From: JBAYSY01 sp041675885
GTDB taxonomy: Bacteria > Pseudomonadota > Alphaproteobacteria > Rhodobacterales > Rhodobacteraceae
Direction: 5' to 3'
Length of the DNA: 64,000 bases
NCBI GenBank assembly: GCA_041675885.1
Contig: JBAYSY010000004.1
Coordinates: forward strand, 26,277-90,276
Shown: piece after piece, positions 7,145-15,518 of the stretch
How positions within the stretch are numbered: the first letter of the stretch is position 1
How the letters are laid out: each line of letters begins with the position of its first letter
Notes under the pieces: model-generated
The model's database searches: none
The model's input: the letters and a program-made list of their open reading frames with translations, nothing else
What the model was told of the DNA's origin: nothing
Position numbers and translations under genes: made by a program

Positions 7145-9082
7145 ATGTTCCGCAAGATTCTGATCGCGAACCGGGGCGAGATCGCCTGCCGTGTGATCGA
7201 GACCGCGCGGCGGATGGGGGTGGCCACGGTCGCCGTCTATTCCGACGCCGACGCAGGCGCAAAGCATGTGGCGATGGCCGACGAGGCGGTGCATATCGGC
7301 GGGTCCGCGCCGGCGGAAAGCTATCTGCGCGCGGATGCCATCATCACCGCCGCCCGCGCCACCGGGGCCGAGGCCATCCATCCCGGCTACGGCTTCCTGT
7401 CCGAGAACCCGGATTTCGTCGATGCGGTCGAGGCGGCGGGACTGGTGTTCATCGGCCCCTCGGCCCGGGCGATCCGTGCCATGGGGCTCAAGGACGCGGC
7501 CAAGGCGCTGATGACAAAGGCGGGCGTGCCGGTGGTGCCGGGCTATCACGGCGACAATCAGGAACCCGAACATCTGGCGGGCGCGGCGGATGCCGTCGGC
7601 TGGCCCGTTCTGATCAAGGCCGTGGCCGGGGGCGGCGGCAAGGGGATGCGCAAGGTCACGCGCCCCGCTGATTTCGCCGCCGCGCTCGAAAGCGCGAAGA
7701 GCGAGGCCCGCACCGCCTTCGGCAACGACGCGGTGCTGATCGAAAAATATGTCGAGAAACCCCGGCATATCGAGGTGCAGGTGTTCGGCGACGGCTCCCG
7801 CGCCGTGCATCTGTTCGAGCGCGACTGTTCCTTGCAGCGCCGCCACCAGAAGGTGATCGAAGAGGCTCCGGCACCGGGGATGCCGCCCGCCATGCGCGCG
7901 GCAATGGGCGCCGCCGCGGTGCGCGCGGCCGAGGCGATCGGCTATGCGGGTGCGGGCACCATCGAGTTCATCGTCGATGCCTCGGACGGGCTGCGTGAGG
8001 ACCGCTTCTGGTTCATGGAGATGAACACAAGGCTTCAGGTCGAACACCCGGTGACCGAGGCCGTGACCGGCGTCGATCTGGTGGAATGGCAACTCCGGGT
8101 GGCCTCGGGCGAGGCGCTGCCCGCGCGGCAGGAAGATCTGCGGCTCACCGGCCATGCCTTCGAGGCGCGGCTTTATGCCGAGGACGTTCCGGCGGGTTTC
8201 CTGCCCGCGACCGGGCGGCTCGACCATCTGGCCTTCCCCGAGGGCGTCCGGGCCGACAGCGGCGTACGCACGGGCGACGTGATCAGCCCGTGGTATGATC
8301 CGATGATCGCCAAGATCATCACCCACGGCCCGACCCGCGCCGCCGCCCTTCAGGCGCTGGCCCGGGCGCTGGCGGAAACGCAGGTGGCGGGCTCGGTCAC
8401 CAACCTCGCCTTCCTCGGCGCGCTGGCGCGGCATCCGGGGTTTGCGGCCGGAGACGTGGACACCGGGCTGATCGAGCGCGACCTCGACGCGCTGATTGCC
8501 CCCGTGCCCGAGACCCCTGCGGCCACCGTCGCCGCCGTGCTGGCCGCAGCCGGGGTCTGGGGCGGGGCACCCGCGCATGCCGGTTTCGCGCTGTGGGAGC
8601 CGCTGGCGCGGCGCATCCTGCTGGCCCGCGAGGGCGCGGAAATCGCCGCCATGCTGCGGCTCACCGGCCCCGATGCGGCGGAGGTGGAGATCGGCGGCGT
8701 GACGCATAGGGCCGAACGCCGCGCCGACGGCTGGCGGATCGACGGCGCCAAGGCGCCGCGTCTGGTCATGGCGGGCGGTGCGATCCATGTCTTCGCCGGG
8801 GCCTGCATCAGCTTCACCGCCCCCGACCCGCTGTCGCGCGACGCGGGCGCGCAGGCGGGCGGCAATGTCACGCTCTCGCCCATGCCGGGGCTGGTGAAGG
8901 CGGTCTTCGTCACCCCCGGCCAGCAGGTCGCGGCGGGCGACCGGCTTGTCGTGCTTGAGGCGATGAAGATGGAACACGTCCTGACCGCCGGACGCGACGG
9001 TGTGGTGGCCGAGGTGCTGGTCGAGCCGGGCGCGCAGGTCGAGGCCGGGGCGGCGCTGATCGCGCTGGAGGAGGGGGAGTGA
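7145..9082 (+). CDS. mccA: 3-methylcrotonyl-CoA carboxylase, biotin carboxylase/biotin carrier (alpha) subunit
   Basis: The 645-residue protein has an N-terminal biotin carboxylase (FRKILIANRGEIACRVI at the start, HPGYGFLSEN, the glycine-rich ATP loop AGGGGKGMRKV, EMNTRLQVEHPVTE). It ends in a biotinyl domain with the attachment lysine K608 in EAMKMEH. With MccB it forms the leucine-pathway carboxylase. ATG 7145 begins the universally conserved MFRKILIANRGE sequence. The in-frame extension upstream reads through the repeat and is discarded. The TGA overlaps the next gene's GTG (GTGA). The biotin ligase gene birA is about 20 kb downstream. Confidence 0.96.
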   Translation: MFRKILIANRGEIACRVIETARRMGVATVAVYSDADAGAKHVAMADEAVHIGGSAPAESYLRADAIITAARATGAEAIHPGYGFLSENPDFVDAVEAAGLVFIGPSARAIRAMGLKDAAKALMTKAGVPVVPGYHGDNQEPEHLAGAADAVGWPVLIKAVAGGGGKGMRKVTRPADFAAALESAKSEARTAFGNDAVLIEKYVEKPRHIEVQVFGDGSRAVHLFERDCSLQRRHQKVIEEAPAPGMPPAMRAAMGAAAVRAAEAIGYAGAGTIEFIVDASDGLREDRFWFMEMNTRLQVEHPVTEAVTGVDLVEWQLRVASGEALPARQEDLRLTGHAFEARLYAEDVPAGFLPATGRLDHLAFPEGVRADSGVRTGDVISPWYDPMIAKIITHGPTRAAALQALARALAETQVAGSVTNLAFLGALARHPGFAAGDVDTGLIERDLDALIAPVPETPAATVAAVLAAAGVWGGAPAHAGFALWEPLARRILLAREGAEIAAMLRLTGPDAAEVEIGGVTHRAERRADGWRIDGAKAPRLVMAGGAIHVFAGACISFTAPDPLSRDAGAQAGGNVTLSPMPGLVKAVFVTPGQQVAAGDRLVVLEAMKMEHVLTAGRDGVVAEVLVEPGAQVEAGAALIALEEGE

Positions 9083-9744
9083 GCGCGGAGACGATCCGCC
9101 TGCATCACGTGCCGCAGGCGCGGTCGTTCCGCGTGTTGTGGTTCCTGCACGAGGCCGGGCTGCCGCATGAGGTGGTGCTGCATTCCTTCTTCGACCGCTC
9201 CTTGCGCGCGCCGGATTACCTTGCGCTGTCGCCCGCCGGGCGGGTGCCTGCGGTCGAGATCGGCGGGATGCGGATGGCCGAAAGCGGCGCGATCCTCGAA
9301 TACCTCGCCGAGACCCGCGCGCCGCAGCTTGGCCGTGCACCGGGCCACCCGGAGCGTGCCGCCTATCTCGAAGCACTGCATTACGCCGAGACCATCGGTC
9401 AGCACCTTGCCAACCTGACCCAGCACCATGTCGTGCTGCGCGAGCCGTCGATGCGCTCGCCCACGGTGATGCGGCTGGAGGCCACGCGGCTCGCCCGCGC
9501 GCTCGCGCCGCTGGGGCGGGTGGGGGAATGGCAGCTGCCTTCGGGCTTTTCCGCCGCCGATATCGCGTTGGGCTATGGTGTCCACCTGGCGCGGCTGTTC
9601 GTGCGGCTGGACGAAATCCCCGGCCTGGCCGAATATCACGCCCGGGCCACCGCGCGCCCCGGCTTCCGCGCGGCGACCGAGGCCGACGGCCCGGCCGAGA
9701 TCTACCGGCGCGGGTTCTACGCGCCGCCCGAGGAGGATGCATGA
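9079..9744 (+). CDS. Glutathione S-transferase family protein
   Basis: The protein has 221 residues, an N-terminal thioredoxin-like GST domain (HHVPQARSFRVLWFLHEAGLP, the cis-proline region GRVPAVEI, then the glutathione-contacting MAESGAILEYLAE) and an all-helical C-terminal domain. The start codon is GTG, overlapping the mccA stop, and the TGA overlaps the mvaB ATG, so it is translated as an integral part of the leucine operon. Its role is unknown. Some GSTs isomerise or detoxify reactive acyl intermediates, and methylcrotonyl- or methylglutaconyl-CoA would be reactive enough, but that is a guess. Confidence 0.88.
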   Translation: MSAETIRLHHVPQARSFRVLWFLHEAGLPHEVVLHSFFDRSLRAPDYLALSPAGRVPAVEIGGMRMAESGAILEYLAETRAPQLGRAPGHPERAAYLEALHYAETIGQHLANLTQHHVVLREPSMRSPTVMRLEATRLARALAPLGRVGEWQLPSGFSAADIALGYGVHLARLFVRLDEIPGLAEYHARATARPGFRAATEADGPAEIYRRGFYAPPEEDA

Positions 9745-10595
9745 GCGAGCGCGTCGAGATATTCGAGGTCGGCCCGCGCGACGGGTTGCAGAACGAGAAA
9801 CGGCTGATCCCGGCGGCGGAAAAGATCGCGCTGGTCGATGAGCTGTCCCGCGCCGGGTTCCGCCGCATCGAGGTGACGAGCTTCGTCAGCCCGAAATGGG
9901 TGCCGCAGATGGCCGACGCGGCCGAGGTGCTGGCGGGGATCGCCCGCGCGCCCGGCGTGCGCTACGCCGCGCTGGCGCCGAACCTCAGGGGTTACGAGGC
10001 CGCGCTTGCCGCGCGCGCGGACGAGGTGGCGATCTTCGCCGCCGCTTCGGAGGGGTTCTCGAAGGCCAATATCAACGCCACCATTGCCGAAAGCCTCGAC
10101 CGTTTCCGCCCGGTCGCCGAACGCGCGGCGGCAGACGGGATGCGACTGCGCGGCTATGTCTCCTGCGTGACCGACTGCCCCTATGACGGGCCGGTCGCCC
10201 CCGCCGCGGTGGCCAGGGTGGCGGCGGCGCTGCGCGACATGGGCTGTTACGAGGTCAGCCTCGGCGATACCATCGGCCGGGCGCGCCCGGCGCAGATCGC
10301 TGCCATGCTGGGTGCGGTGCTGGACGAGTTGCCCCCCGACCGCCTCGCCGGGCATTACCACGACACCGGGGGAAGGGCGCTCGACAACATCACCGTCTCG
10401 CTGGAACTGGGGCTGCGGGTGTTCGACGCCGCGGTGGGGGGCTTGGGCGGCTGCCCCTATGCGCCCGGCGCGGCCGGGAATGTCGCGACCGAGGCGGTGG
10501 CGGCGCATCTGGCGCGGCTCGGGCTGGAGACCGGGCTGAACATGGCGGTCCTGGACCGTGCCGCCGTCATGGCCCGCGCCATGCGTACGGCTTGA
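9741..10595 (+). CDS. mvaB: Hydroxymethylglutaryl-CoA lyase
   Basis: The 284-residue TIM-barrel enzyme cleaves HMG-CoA to acetoacetate and acetyl-CoA, the last step of leucine degradation. The N-terminal EVGPRDGLQNE motif holds metal and substrate residues. SLGDTIGRARP matches the HMG-CoA lyase/homocitrate synthase family. The catalytic cysteine is C238 in GGLGGCPYAPGA. The ATG overlaps the stop of the GST gene. Family length and neighbours agree. Confidence 0.96.
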   Translation: MSERVEIFEVGPRDGLQNEKRLIPAAEKIALVDELSRAGFRRIEVTSFVSPKWVPQMADAAEVLAGIARAPGVRYAALAPNLRGYEAALAARADEVAIFAAASEGFSKANINATIAESLDRFRPVAERAAADGMRLRGYVSCVTDCPYDGPVAPAAVARVAAALRDMGCYEVSLGDTIGRARPAQIAAMLGAVLDELPPDRLAGHYHDTGGRALDNITVSLELGLRVFDAAVGGLGGCPYAPGAAGNVATEAVAAHLARLGLETGLNMAVLDRAAVMARAMRTA

Positions 10596-10614
10596 GACAG
10601 ACGAAGGAAAACCG

Positions 10615-11406
10615 ATGTCCGAAACCATCACCATCGACACCGACGCTCGCGGCGTCGCCACGCTGACCCTGAACCGGCCCGACAGGCACAATGCGCTTTC
10701 GGCCGCGATGATCGCCGAGATCACCGAAGCCGCCGGGCGGCTTGGGCGCGATCCGGCGGTGCGGGTGGTGGTGCTGGCGGCGGCGGGCGAGAGCTTCTGC
10801 GCCGGGGGTGACCTGGGCTGGATGCGCGAGCAGATGGCCGCCGATGCCGCGACAAGGGCGCGCGAGGCGACGAAACTGGCGATGATGTTGCAGGCGCTCA
10901 ACACCCTGCCGAAACCGCTGATCGGCCGGGTGCAGGGCAATGCCTTCGGCGGCGGGATCGGCATGATGTCGGTCTGCGACGTGGCGGTGGGGGCGGACAC
11001 CGCGCGGTTCGGCCTGACCGAGACCCGGCTGGGGCTGATCCCCGCCACCATCGGCCCCTATGTGCTGGCGCGGATGGGCGAGGCGATGGCGCGCCGCGTG
11101 TTCATGTCCGCACGGCTTTTTGGCGCGGAGGAGGCGGTCCGGCTCGGCCTGCTGGCGCGGGCGGTCCCCGCCGAAGGGCTCGACGCGGCGGTCGAGGCCG
11201 AGGTGCGGCCCTGTCTCGCCTGCGCCCCCGGCGCGGTGGCGGCGGCCAAGGCACTGACCCGCCGCCTCGGCCCGCCGATCGACGAGGCGGTGATCGCCGA
11301 AACGATCGAGGCGCTGGTGCGCTGCTGGGAAGGCCCCGAAGCATCCGAGGGCATCGACGCCTTCTTCGACAAGCGCAAGCCCGCCTGGGCGCAGGGCGGG
11401 GGCTGA
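10615..11406 (+). CDS. liuC: Methylglutaconyl-CoA hydratase (enoyl-CoA hydratase family)
   Basis: The protein has 263 residues and a crotonase fold. Oxyanion-hole segments are AAGESFCAGGDLGWMREQ and GNAFGGGIGMMSVCDVA, followed by TETRLGLIPATIGPYVL where the catalytic glutamate of the superfamily lies. Specificity for 3-methylglutaconyl-CoA is inferred from its place directly after ivd, mccB, mccA and mvaB. By sequence alone it is a generic enoyl-CoA hydratase. ATG 10615 follows an AAGGAAAACC ribosome site 19 bp after mvaB. It is the last gene of the operon. Confidence 0.88.
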   Translation: MSETITIDTDARGVATLTLNRPDRHNALSAAMIAEITEAAGRLGRDPAVRVVVLAAAGESFCAGGDLGWMREQMAADAATRAREATKLAMMLQALNTLPKPLIGRVQGNAFGGGIGMMSVCDVAVGADTARFGLTETRLGLIPATIGPYVLARMGEAMARRVFMSARLFGAEEAVRLGLLARAVPAEGLDAAVEAEVRPCLACAPGAVAAAKALTRRLGPPIDEAVIAETIEALVRCWEGPEASEGIDAFFDKRKPAWAQGGG

Positions 11407-11425
11407 CGAAGGGGCAGGGGAGGCT

Positions 11426-11469
11426 CCCGCCCCCTTGTGGCGCGCTTGCGCGCGCCACAAGGGGGCGGG
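11426..11469. terminator. Perfect 20-bp stem-loop downstream of liuC
   Basis: A left arm at 11426-11445 pairs without mismatch with a right arm at 11450-11469 around a TTGC loop. It lies 20 bp after the liuC stop. There is no T-run, so it may act as a Rho-assisted terminator or a 3-prime stabiliser. A second hairpin with the same TTGC loop (arms 11475-11482 and 11487-11494) follows immediately. Confidence 0.55.
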
Positions 11470-11528
11470 CCAAGCGCCGCGCTTGCGCGCGGCGATCCGG
11501 GGCGGCCACGGGCCGCCCGTTTGGGCTG

Positions 11529-11591
11529 GAACCTTCCACTGGAAGGTTTTCAGTGGCGAACAATTGGCCGCAGGCCAAGAGGGGGCGGACA
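11529..11591. repeat. Repeat family B, copy 1
   Basis: A 9-bp perfect hairpin (AACCTTCCA at 11530-11538, TGGAAGGTT at 11540-11548) is followed by the conserved tail TTCAGTGGCGAACAATTGG and then CCGCAGGCCAAGAGGGGG. The same layout with different hairpin arms occurs at 42950-43014 (opposite orientation), 43122-43180 and 45488-45540. Confidence 0.65.
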
Positions 11592-11843
11592 GCCCCTTGC
11601 CCGTCCCGCCGCCAAGCCGTTCGGCGGAGCGGTGCGACTCACCCCCGCCGCGCTGCGGCATGGTGGCGCTACCAGCCGGGCGGGGCTGCGACACTTTGAC
11701 TGCACACCATCGCATACAGCCGTGGAATCCGGGGTTCGACGGGCGGTTCCGGCGCCCGGCCTCGGTTGACCGCGGCAGGGGGGCGGAGTAAACGGGGCGG
11801 GCGGAACACCGCACGCAGGCCACGCAAGCCGAAGGAGCAAGCC

Positions 11844-12209
11844 TTGGACGCGCTTCTGAGAGAATATCTTCCCATCCTGATCCTTCTGGCCCTGGCGGTC
11901 GGGCTCGGCCTGGTGCTGATCCTCGCCGCCGCGATCCTTGCCGTGCGACGGCCCGACCCGGAAAAGGTCTCGGCCTACGAATGCGGCTTCAACGCCTTCG
12001 ACGACGCACGGATGAAATTCGATGTGCGCTTCTACCTGGTGGCGATCCTGTTCATCATCTTCGACCTTGAGGTGGTGTTCCTGTTCCCCTGGGCGGTGGC
12101 TTTCGCGGATATTTCCATGACCGCCTTCTGGTCGATGATCGTTTTCCTTGCGGTGCTGACCGTGGGCTTCGCCTATGAATGGAAGAAGGGGGCGCTGGAA
12201 TGGTCGTGA
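11844..12209 (+). CDS. nuoA: NADH-quinone oxidoreductase subunit A
   Basis: The 121-residue membrane subunit of complex I has three predicted helices (first near residues 8-32). It carries the conserved loop YECGFNAFDDARMKFDVRFYL and a downstream FDLEVVFLFPWA helix. I chose the TTG at 11844 because it begins the typical LREYLPILI N-terminus and follows GAAGGAG. The only in-frame ATG upstream (11766) would add an unlikely arginine-rich leader. NuoA starts the proton-pumping complex I operon and overlaps nuoB by 10 bp. Confidence 0.93.
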   Translation: MDALLREYLPILILLALAVGLGLVLILAAAILAVRRPDPEKVSAYECGFNAFDDARMKFDVRFYLVAILFIIFDLEVVFLFPWAVAFADISMTAFWSMIVFLAVLTVGFAYEWKKGALEWS

Positions 12210-12748
12210 CGGCAAATCCGCTGCAAACCGGGGCCAATACCGCGGGCGCCGACCGCGAGGTGGCGACCCGGGCGCTCAACCGGGAATTGCAGGACAAGGG
12301 CTTCCTGCTGACCTCGACCGAGGACATCATCAACTGGGCGCGCAACGGCTCCTTGCACTGGATGACCTTCGGGCTGGCCTGCTGCGCGGTCGAGATGATC
12401 CAGCTTTCCATGCCGCGCTACGATCTGGAACGATTCGGCACCGCGCCGCGCGCCAGCCCGCGGCAATCCGACCTGATGGTGGTCGCGGGCACGCTGACGA
12501 ACAAGATGGCCCCGGCGCTGCGCAAGGTCTATGATCAGATGCCCGAACCGCGCTATGTGATCTCGATGGGCTCCTGCGCCAATGGCGGCGGCTATTACCA
12601 CTACAGCTATTCGGTGGTCCGGGGCTGCGACCGGGTGATCCCGGTCGATATCTACGTTCCCGGCTGCCCGCCCACGGCCGAGGCCTTGCTTTACGGTATC
12701 CTGCAATTGCAGCGGAAGATCCGCCGCACCGGCACCATCGAGCGCTGA
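12200..12748 (+). CDS. nuoB: NADH-quinone oxidoreductase subunit B (N2 cluster)
   Basis: This 182-residue subunit of the peripheral arm binds the terminal 4Fe-4S cluster N2 that reduces quinone. The tandem cysteines are C61-C62 in GLACCAVEM. The other ligands are C126 (GSCANGGG) and C156 (PGCPP). ATG 12200 follows AGAAGGGGG inside the end of nuoA. An ATG 21 bp earlier is possible but would lack a ribosome site. Confidence 0.97.
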   Translation: MVVTANPLQTGANTAGADREVATRALNRELQDKGFLLTSTEDIINWARNGSLHWMTFGLACCAVEMIQLSMPRYDLERFGTAPRASPRQSDLMVVAGTLTNKMAPALRKVYDQMPEPRYVISMGSCANGGGYYHYSYSVVRGCDRVIPVDIYVPGCPPTAEALLYGILQLQRKIRRTGTIER

Positions 12749-12760
12749 GGGGATGGGAAA

Positions 12761-13357
12761 ATGACCGAGGCCCTTGCGACCCTTGCCGCCCATATCGAGG
12801 CCCGCCATGCGGTGCTCGACAGCCGCATCGCGTTCGGTGAACTGACGCTGACCGTCGCGCCCGACACCATCCCGGCGCTGGTCGAGTTCCTGCGCAGCGA
12901 TCCCGATTGCCGGTTCACCACGCTGATCGACATCACCGCCGTCGATCATCCCGAACGGGCCGAGCGTTTCGACGTGGTATGGCACCTGCTTTCCATGCGC
13001 ACCAACCGGCGCATCCGGCTGAAGGCGCCCGTGGGCGAAGAGGCCATGGTGCCCTCGGTCACCGGCATCCACCCCGGCGCCAACTGGTTCGAGCGCGAGG
13101 TGTTCGACATGTTCGGCATCCTGTTCTCGGGCCACCCCGACCTGCGGCGGCTTTTGACCGACTACGGTTTCCGCGGCCATCCGCTGCGCAAGGATTTCCC
13201 GACCACCGGCTATACCGAAGTCCGCTACGACGAGGCGCTGAAGCGGGTGGTCTATGAACCCGTGAGCCTGGTGCAGGAATACCGCCAGTTCGACTTCATG
13301 TCGCCCTGGGAAGGTGCGGAATATATCCTGCCGGGCGACGAGAAGGGCCAGCAGTGA
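12761..13357 (+). CDS. nuoC: NADH-quinone oxidoreductase subunit C
   Basis: The 198-residue 30-kDa-type subunit sits at the base of the peripheral arm next to NuoD. The family signature is seen as EREVFDMFGILFSGHPDLRR followed by DYGFRGHPLRKDFP. It ends with the usual FDFMSPWEG region. It is not fused to NuoD, unlike the enterobacterial NuoCD. Its TGA overlaps the ATG of the sulfotransferase-like gene. Confidence 0.96.
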   Translation: MTEALATLAAHIEARHAVLDSRIAFGELTLTVAPDTIPALVEFLRSDPDCRFTTLIDITAVDHPERAERFDVVWHLLSMRTNRRIRLKAPVGEEAMVPSVTGIHPGANWFEREVFDMFGILFSGHPDLRRLLTDYGFRGHPLRKDFPTTGYTEVRYDEALKRVVYEPVSLVQEYRQFDFMSPWEGAEYILPGDEKGQQ

Positions 13358-14241
13358 TGGCGCTTCCGGTGGTCATGTTCGGGATCGGCGCGACGAAGGC
13401 GGGCACGTCCTGGCTTCATCGTTACCTGTCCGACCACCCCGATTGCGCCATGTCGCCGCTCAAGGAACTGCATTATTTCGACCGGGCCGAGGTCAACGCG
13501 CTTCCGGGCGAGGTCCGCAGGCTCAAGGCCAAGCGGGCGAAGCTGGCCGAAGAACTGGCCGGGGCGGAGGCGAGGAAACGCGACGGACTTCTGGCCGGGA
13601 TCGCTGCCATCGACCGTTTCCTGCCGGTGCTGCGGCTGGGGCGCGAGGATCGCGCGGCCTATCTGGCGTTTCTGACCGGCGGGACCGGGGGGCGCAGGCT
13701 GGTGGGCGACATCACCCCTTCCTACGCGCTGACCGCGCCTGAAACGCTGGCGCGGATGCAGGGGATCGCCCCCGAGGTGCGCTTCGTCTACCTGCTGCGT
13801 GATCCGGTGGACCGGCTCTGGTCGCATCTGCGGATGCTGGCGCAGCGGGCCGGGGCGGCGGGCGCGGCGCTTCAGGCCCGGGCCGAGGCGATCTTCGACG
13901 CCTGGGCGCGCGGCGACCATCCCGAGGTTGACGCGCGCGGCGACTACGCGGGCGCGCTGGCGAAGTTCGCGCGGGCGCTGCGGCCGGATACCCTGTTCAC
14001 CCAGTTCTACGAGACCCTGTTCAGCGACGCGGCCATGACCCGGCTGTGCCGGTTCCTCGGGATCGCGCCGCAACCGGGGCGCTACGGGCGCAGGGTTCAC
14101 GCCGGTCCCGAGGCGGCGCTGAGCACCGGGCGGCTTGCGGTCGCGCGGTCGCGGCTCGCCCTCCAATATGCCGAAGTGGCCGCGCGGCTGGGGCCCTTGC
14201 CCCGGCGCTGGCTTGAAAATTGCAGCGAGGCAACGAGATGA
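13357..14241 (+). CDS. Sulfotransferase-like protein within the nuo operon
   Basis: The 294-residue protein has the PAPS-dependent sulfotransferase signatures. An N-terminal 5-prime-phosphosulfate loop reads GIGATKAGTSWLHRYL (K14 the likely catalytic lysine), and the 3-prime-phosphate motif is VYLLRDPVDRLWSHLRM (R148, S156). A family-typical KELHYFDR follows the first motif. It is inserted between nuoC and nuoD and overlaps both (TGATG at the start, ATGA at the end), so it should be made in step with complex I. The acceptor is unknown, and nothing about complex I is known to need sulfation. A GTG 3 bp upstream is an alternative start. Confidence 0.82.
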   Translation: MALPVVMFGIGATKAGTSWLHRYLSDHPDCAMSPLKELHYFDRAEVNALPGEVRRLKAKRAKLAEELAGAEARKRDGLLAGIAAIDRFLPVLRLGREDRAAYLAFLTGGTGGRRLVGDITPSYALTAPETLARMQGIAPEVRFVYLLRDPVDRLWSHLRMLAQRAGAAGAALQARAEAIFDAWARGDHPEVDARGDYAGALAKFARALRPDTLFTQFYETLFSDAAMTRLCRFLGIAPQPGRYGRRVHAGPEAALSTGRLAVARSRLALQYAEVAARLGPLPRRWLENCSEATR

Positions 14242-15449
14242 TGGACGGCGCATTCGACGACGCCCTGACCGGCGAACAGCAGATCCGCAATTTCAACATC
14301 AACTTCGGCCCGCAGCACCCTTCGGCGCACGGGGTTCTGCGCATGGTGCTGGAGCTGGACGGCGAGATCGTGGAACGCGCCGACCCGCATATCGGGCTTT
14401 TGCATCGCGGCACCGAAAAGCTGATGGAATCGCGGACTTACTTGCAGAACCTGCCCTATTTCGACCGGCTGGACTACGTTGCGCCGATGAACCAGGAACA
14501 CGCCTGGTGTCTGGCGATCGAGCGGCTGACCGGGACCGAGGTGCCGCGCCGGGCGCAGCTGATCAGGGTGCTGTTCTCGGAAATCGGCCGGTTGCTGAAC
14601 CACCTGATGAACGTCACCACCGGCGCGATGGACGTGGGCGCGCTGACCCCGCCGCTGTGGGGGTTCGTCCCGCGCGAGGAACTGATGGTGTTCTATGAGC
14701 GCGCCTGCGGGGCGCGGCTCCACGCCGCCTATTTCCGCCCCGGCGGCGTGCATCAGGATCTGCCCGCCGGCCTGGTCGAGGATATCGCCGAATGGACCGA
14801 GACCTTCCCGAAGGTGCTCGAAAATATCGACGGGCTTCTGACCGAGAACCGCATCTTCAAGCAGCGCACCGTCGATATCGGCGTGGTCAGCGAACAGGAT
14901 GCGCTCGACTGGGGGTTCTCGGGGGTGATGTTGCGCGGTTCGGGCCTTGCCTGGGATCTGCGCCGGGCCCAGCCCTATGAATGCTATAACGAGTTCGACT
15001 TCCAGATCCCGGTCGGCACCAGGGGCGACTGCTACGACCGTTACCTGTGCCGGATGCAGGAGATGCGGGAATCGACCGGGATCATCCGGCAGGCCTGCGC
15101 GAAACTGCTGGCCGAACCGGGCGACGTGTTGGCGCGCGGCAAGATCACGCCGCCCAAACGCGCCGACATGAAGACCTCGATGGAGGCGCTTATCCATCAC
15201 TTCAAGCTTTACACCGAGGGTTTCCACGTCCCGGCGGGCGAGGTTTACGCGGCGGTCGAGGCCCCGAAGGGCGAGTTCGGCGTCTATCTGGTCGCGGACG
15301 GCACCAACCGGCCCTACCGCGCCAAGATCCGCGCCCCCGGATACGCCCATCTTCAGGCGATGGACCATCTGGCCCGCGGCCACCAGCTTGCCGACGTGTC
15401 CGCCATCATCGCCACGATGGACGTGGTGTTCGGGGAGATCGACCGATGA
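14238..15449 (+). CDS. nuoD: NADH-quinone oxidoreductase subunit D
   Basis: The protein has 403 residues and belongs to the 49-kDa family that shares the quinone pocket with NuoB. Conserved N-terminal segments are visible: NFNINFGPQHPSAHGVLRM (His pair at the quinone site) and HIGLLHRGTEKLME. The C-terminus ends VVFGEIDR, as usual for the family. The start ATG overlaps the sulfotransferase stop. A second ATG follows directly and could also be used. Confidence 0.97.
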   Translation: MMDGAFDDALTGEQQIRNFNINFGPQHPSAHGVLRMVLELDGEIVERADPHIGLLHRGTEKLMESRTYLQNLPYFDRLDYVAPMNQEHAWCLAIERLTGTEVPRRAQLIRVLFSEIGRLLNHLMNVTTGAMDVGALTPPLWGFVPREELMVFYERACGARLHAAYFRPGGVHQDLPAGLVEDIAEWTETFPKVLENIDGLLTENRIFKQRTVDIGVVSEQDALDWGFSGVMLRGSGLAWDLRRAQPYECYNEFDFQIPVGTRGDCYDRYLCRMQEMRESTGIIRQACAKLLAEPGDVLARGKITPPKRADMKTSMEALIHHFKLYTEGFHVPAGEVYAAVEAPKGEFGVYLVADGTNRPYRAKIRAPGYAHLQAMDHLARGHQLADVSAIIATMDVVFGEIDR

Positions 15450-15508
15450 CCCGGCTTCCGCCCGTCGTGCCGACCTTGCTTTCCGCCTTCATGCTGCTGA
15501 TGCGCTAA
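15446..15508 (+). CDS. 20-residue ORF between nuoD and nuoE
   Basis: An ATG overlapping the nuoD stop (ATGA) opens a 20-codon frame with a hydrophobic second half (VVPTLLSAFMLLM) that ends in TAA 10 bp before nuoE. The ribosome site of nuoE (TAAGGA) begins on its stop codon. It may be a tiny membrane peptide or simply a ribosome hand-over device. Codon use cannot be judged at this size. Confidence 0.35.
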   Translation: MTRLPPVVPTLLSAFMLLMR

Positions 15509-15518
15509 GGAATATTCG

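Larger units (their letters stand above)
11407..11843. other. Repeat-rich gap between the leucine operon and nuoA
   Basis: 437 bp without a credible gene. From left to right it holds the two TTGC-loop hairpins, a GGGCGGCC/GGCCGCCC inverted repeat near 11499-11518, one copy of repeat family B (11529-11591), and about 250 bp in which the nuo promoter must lie. A TTGACT at 11695-11700 is the only good -35 match, but no convincing -10 stands at the right distance, so I do not call the nuo promoter. Confidence 0.6.

Noticed and set aside
11695..11725. nuo promoter at TTGACT
   Set aside because: The -35 is good but no -10 sequence is found at 16-18 bp; the TACAGC that follows is only 13 bp away.
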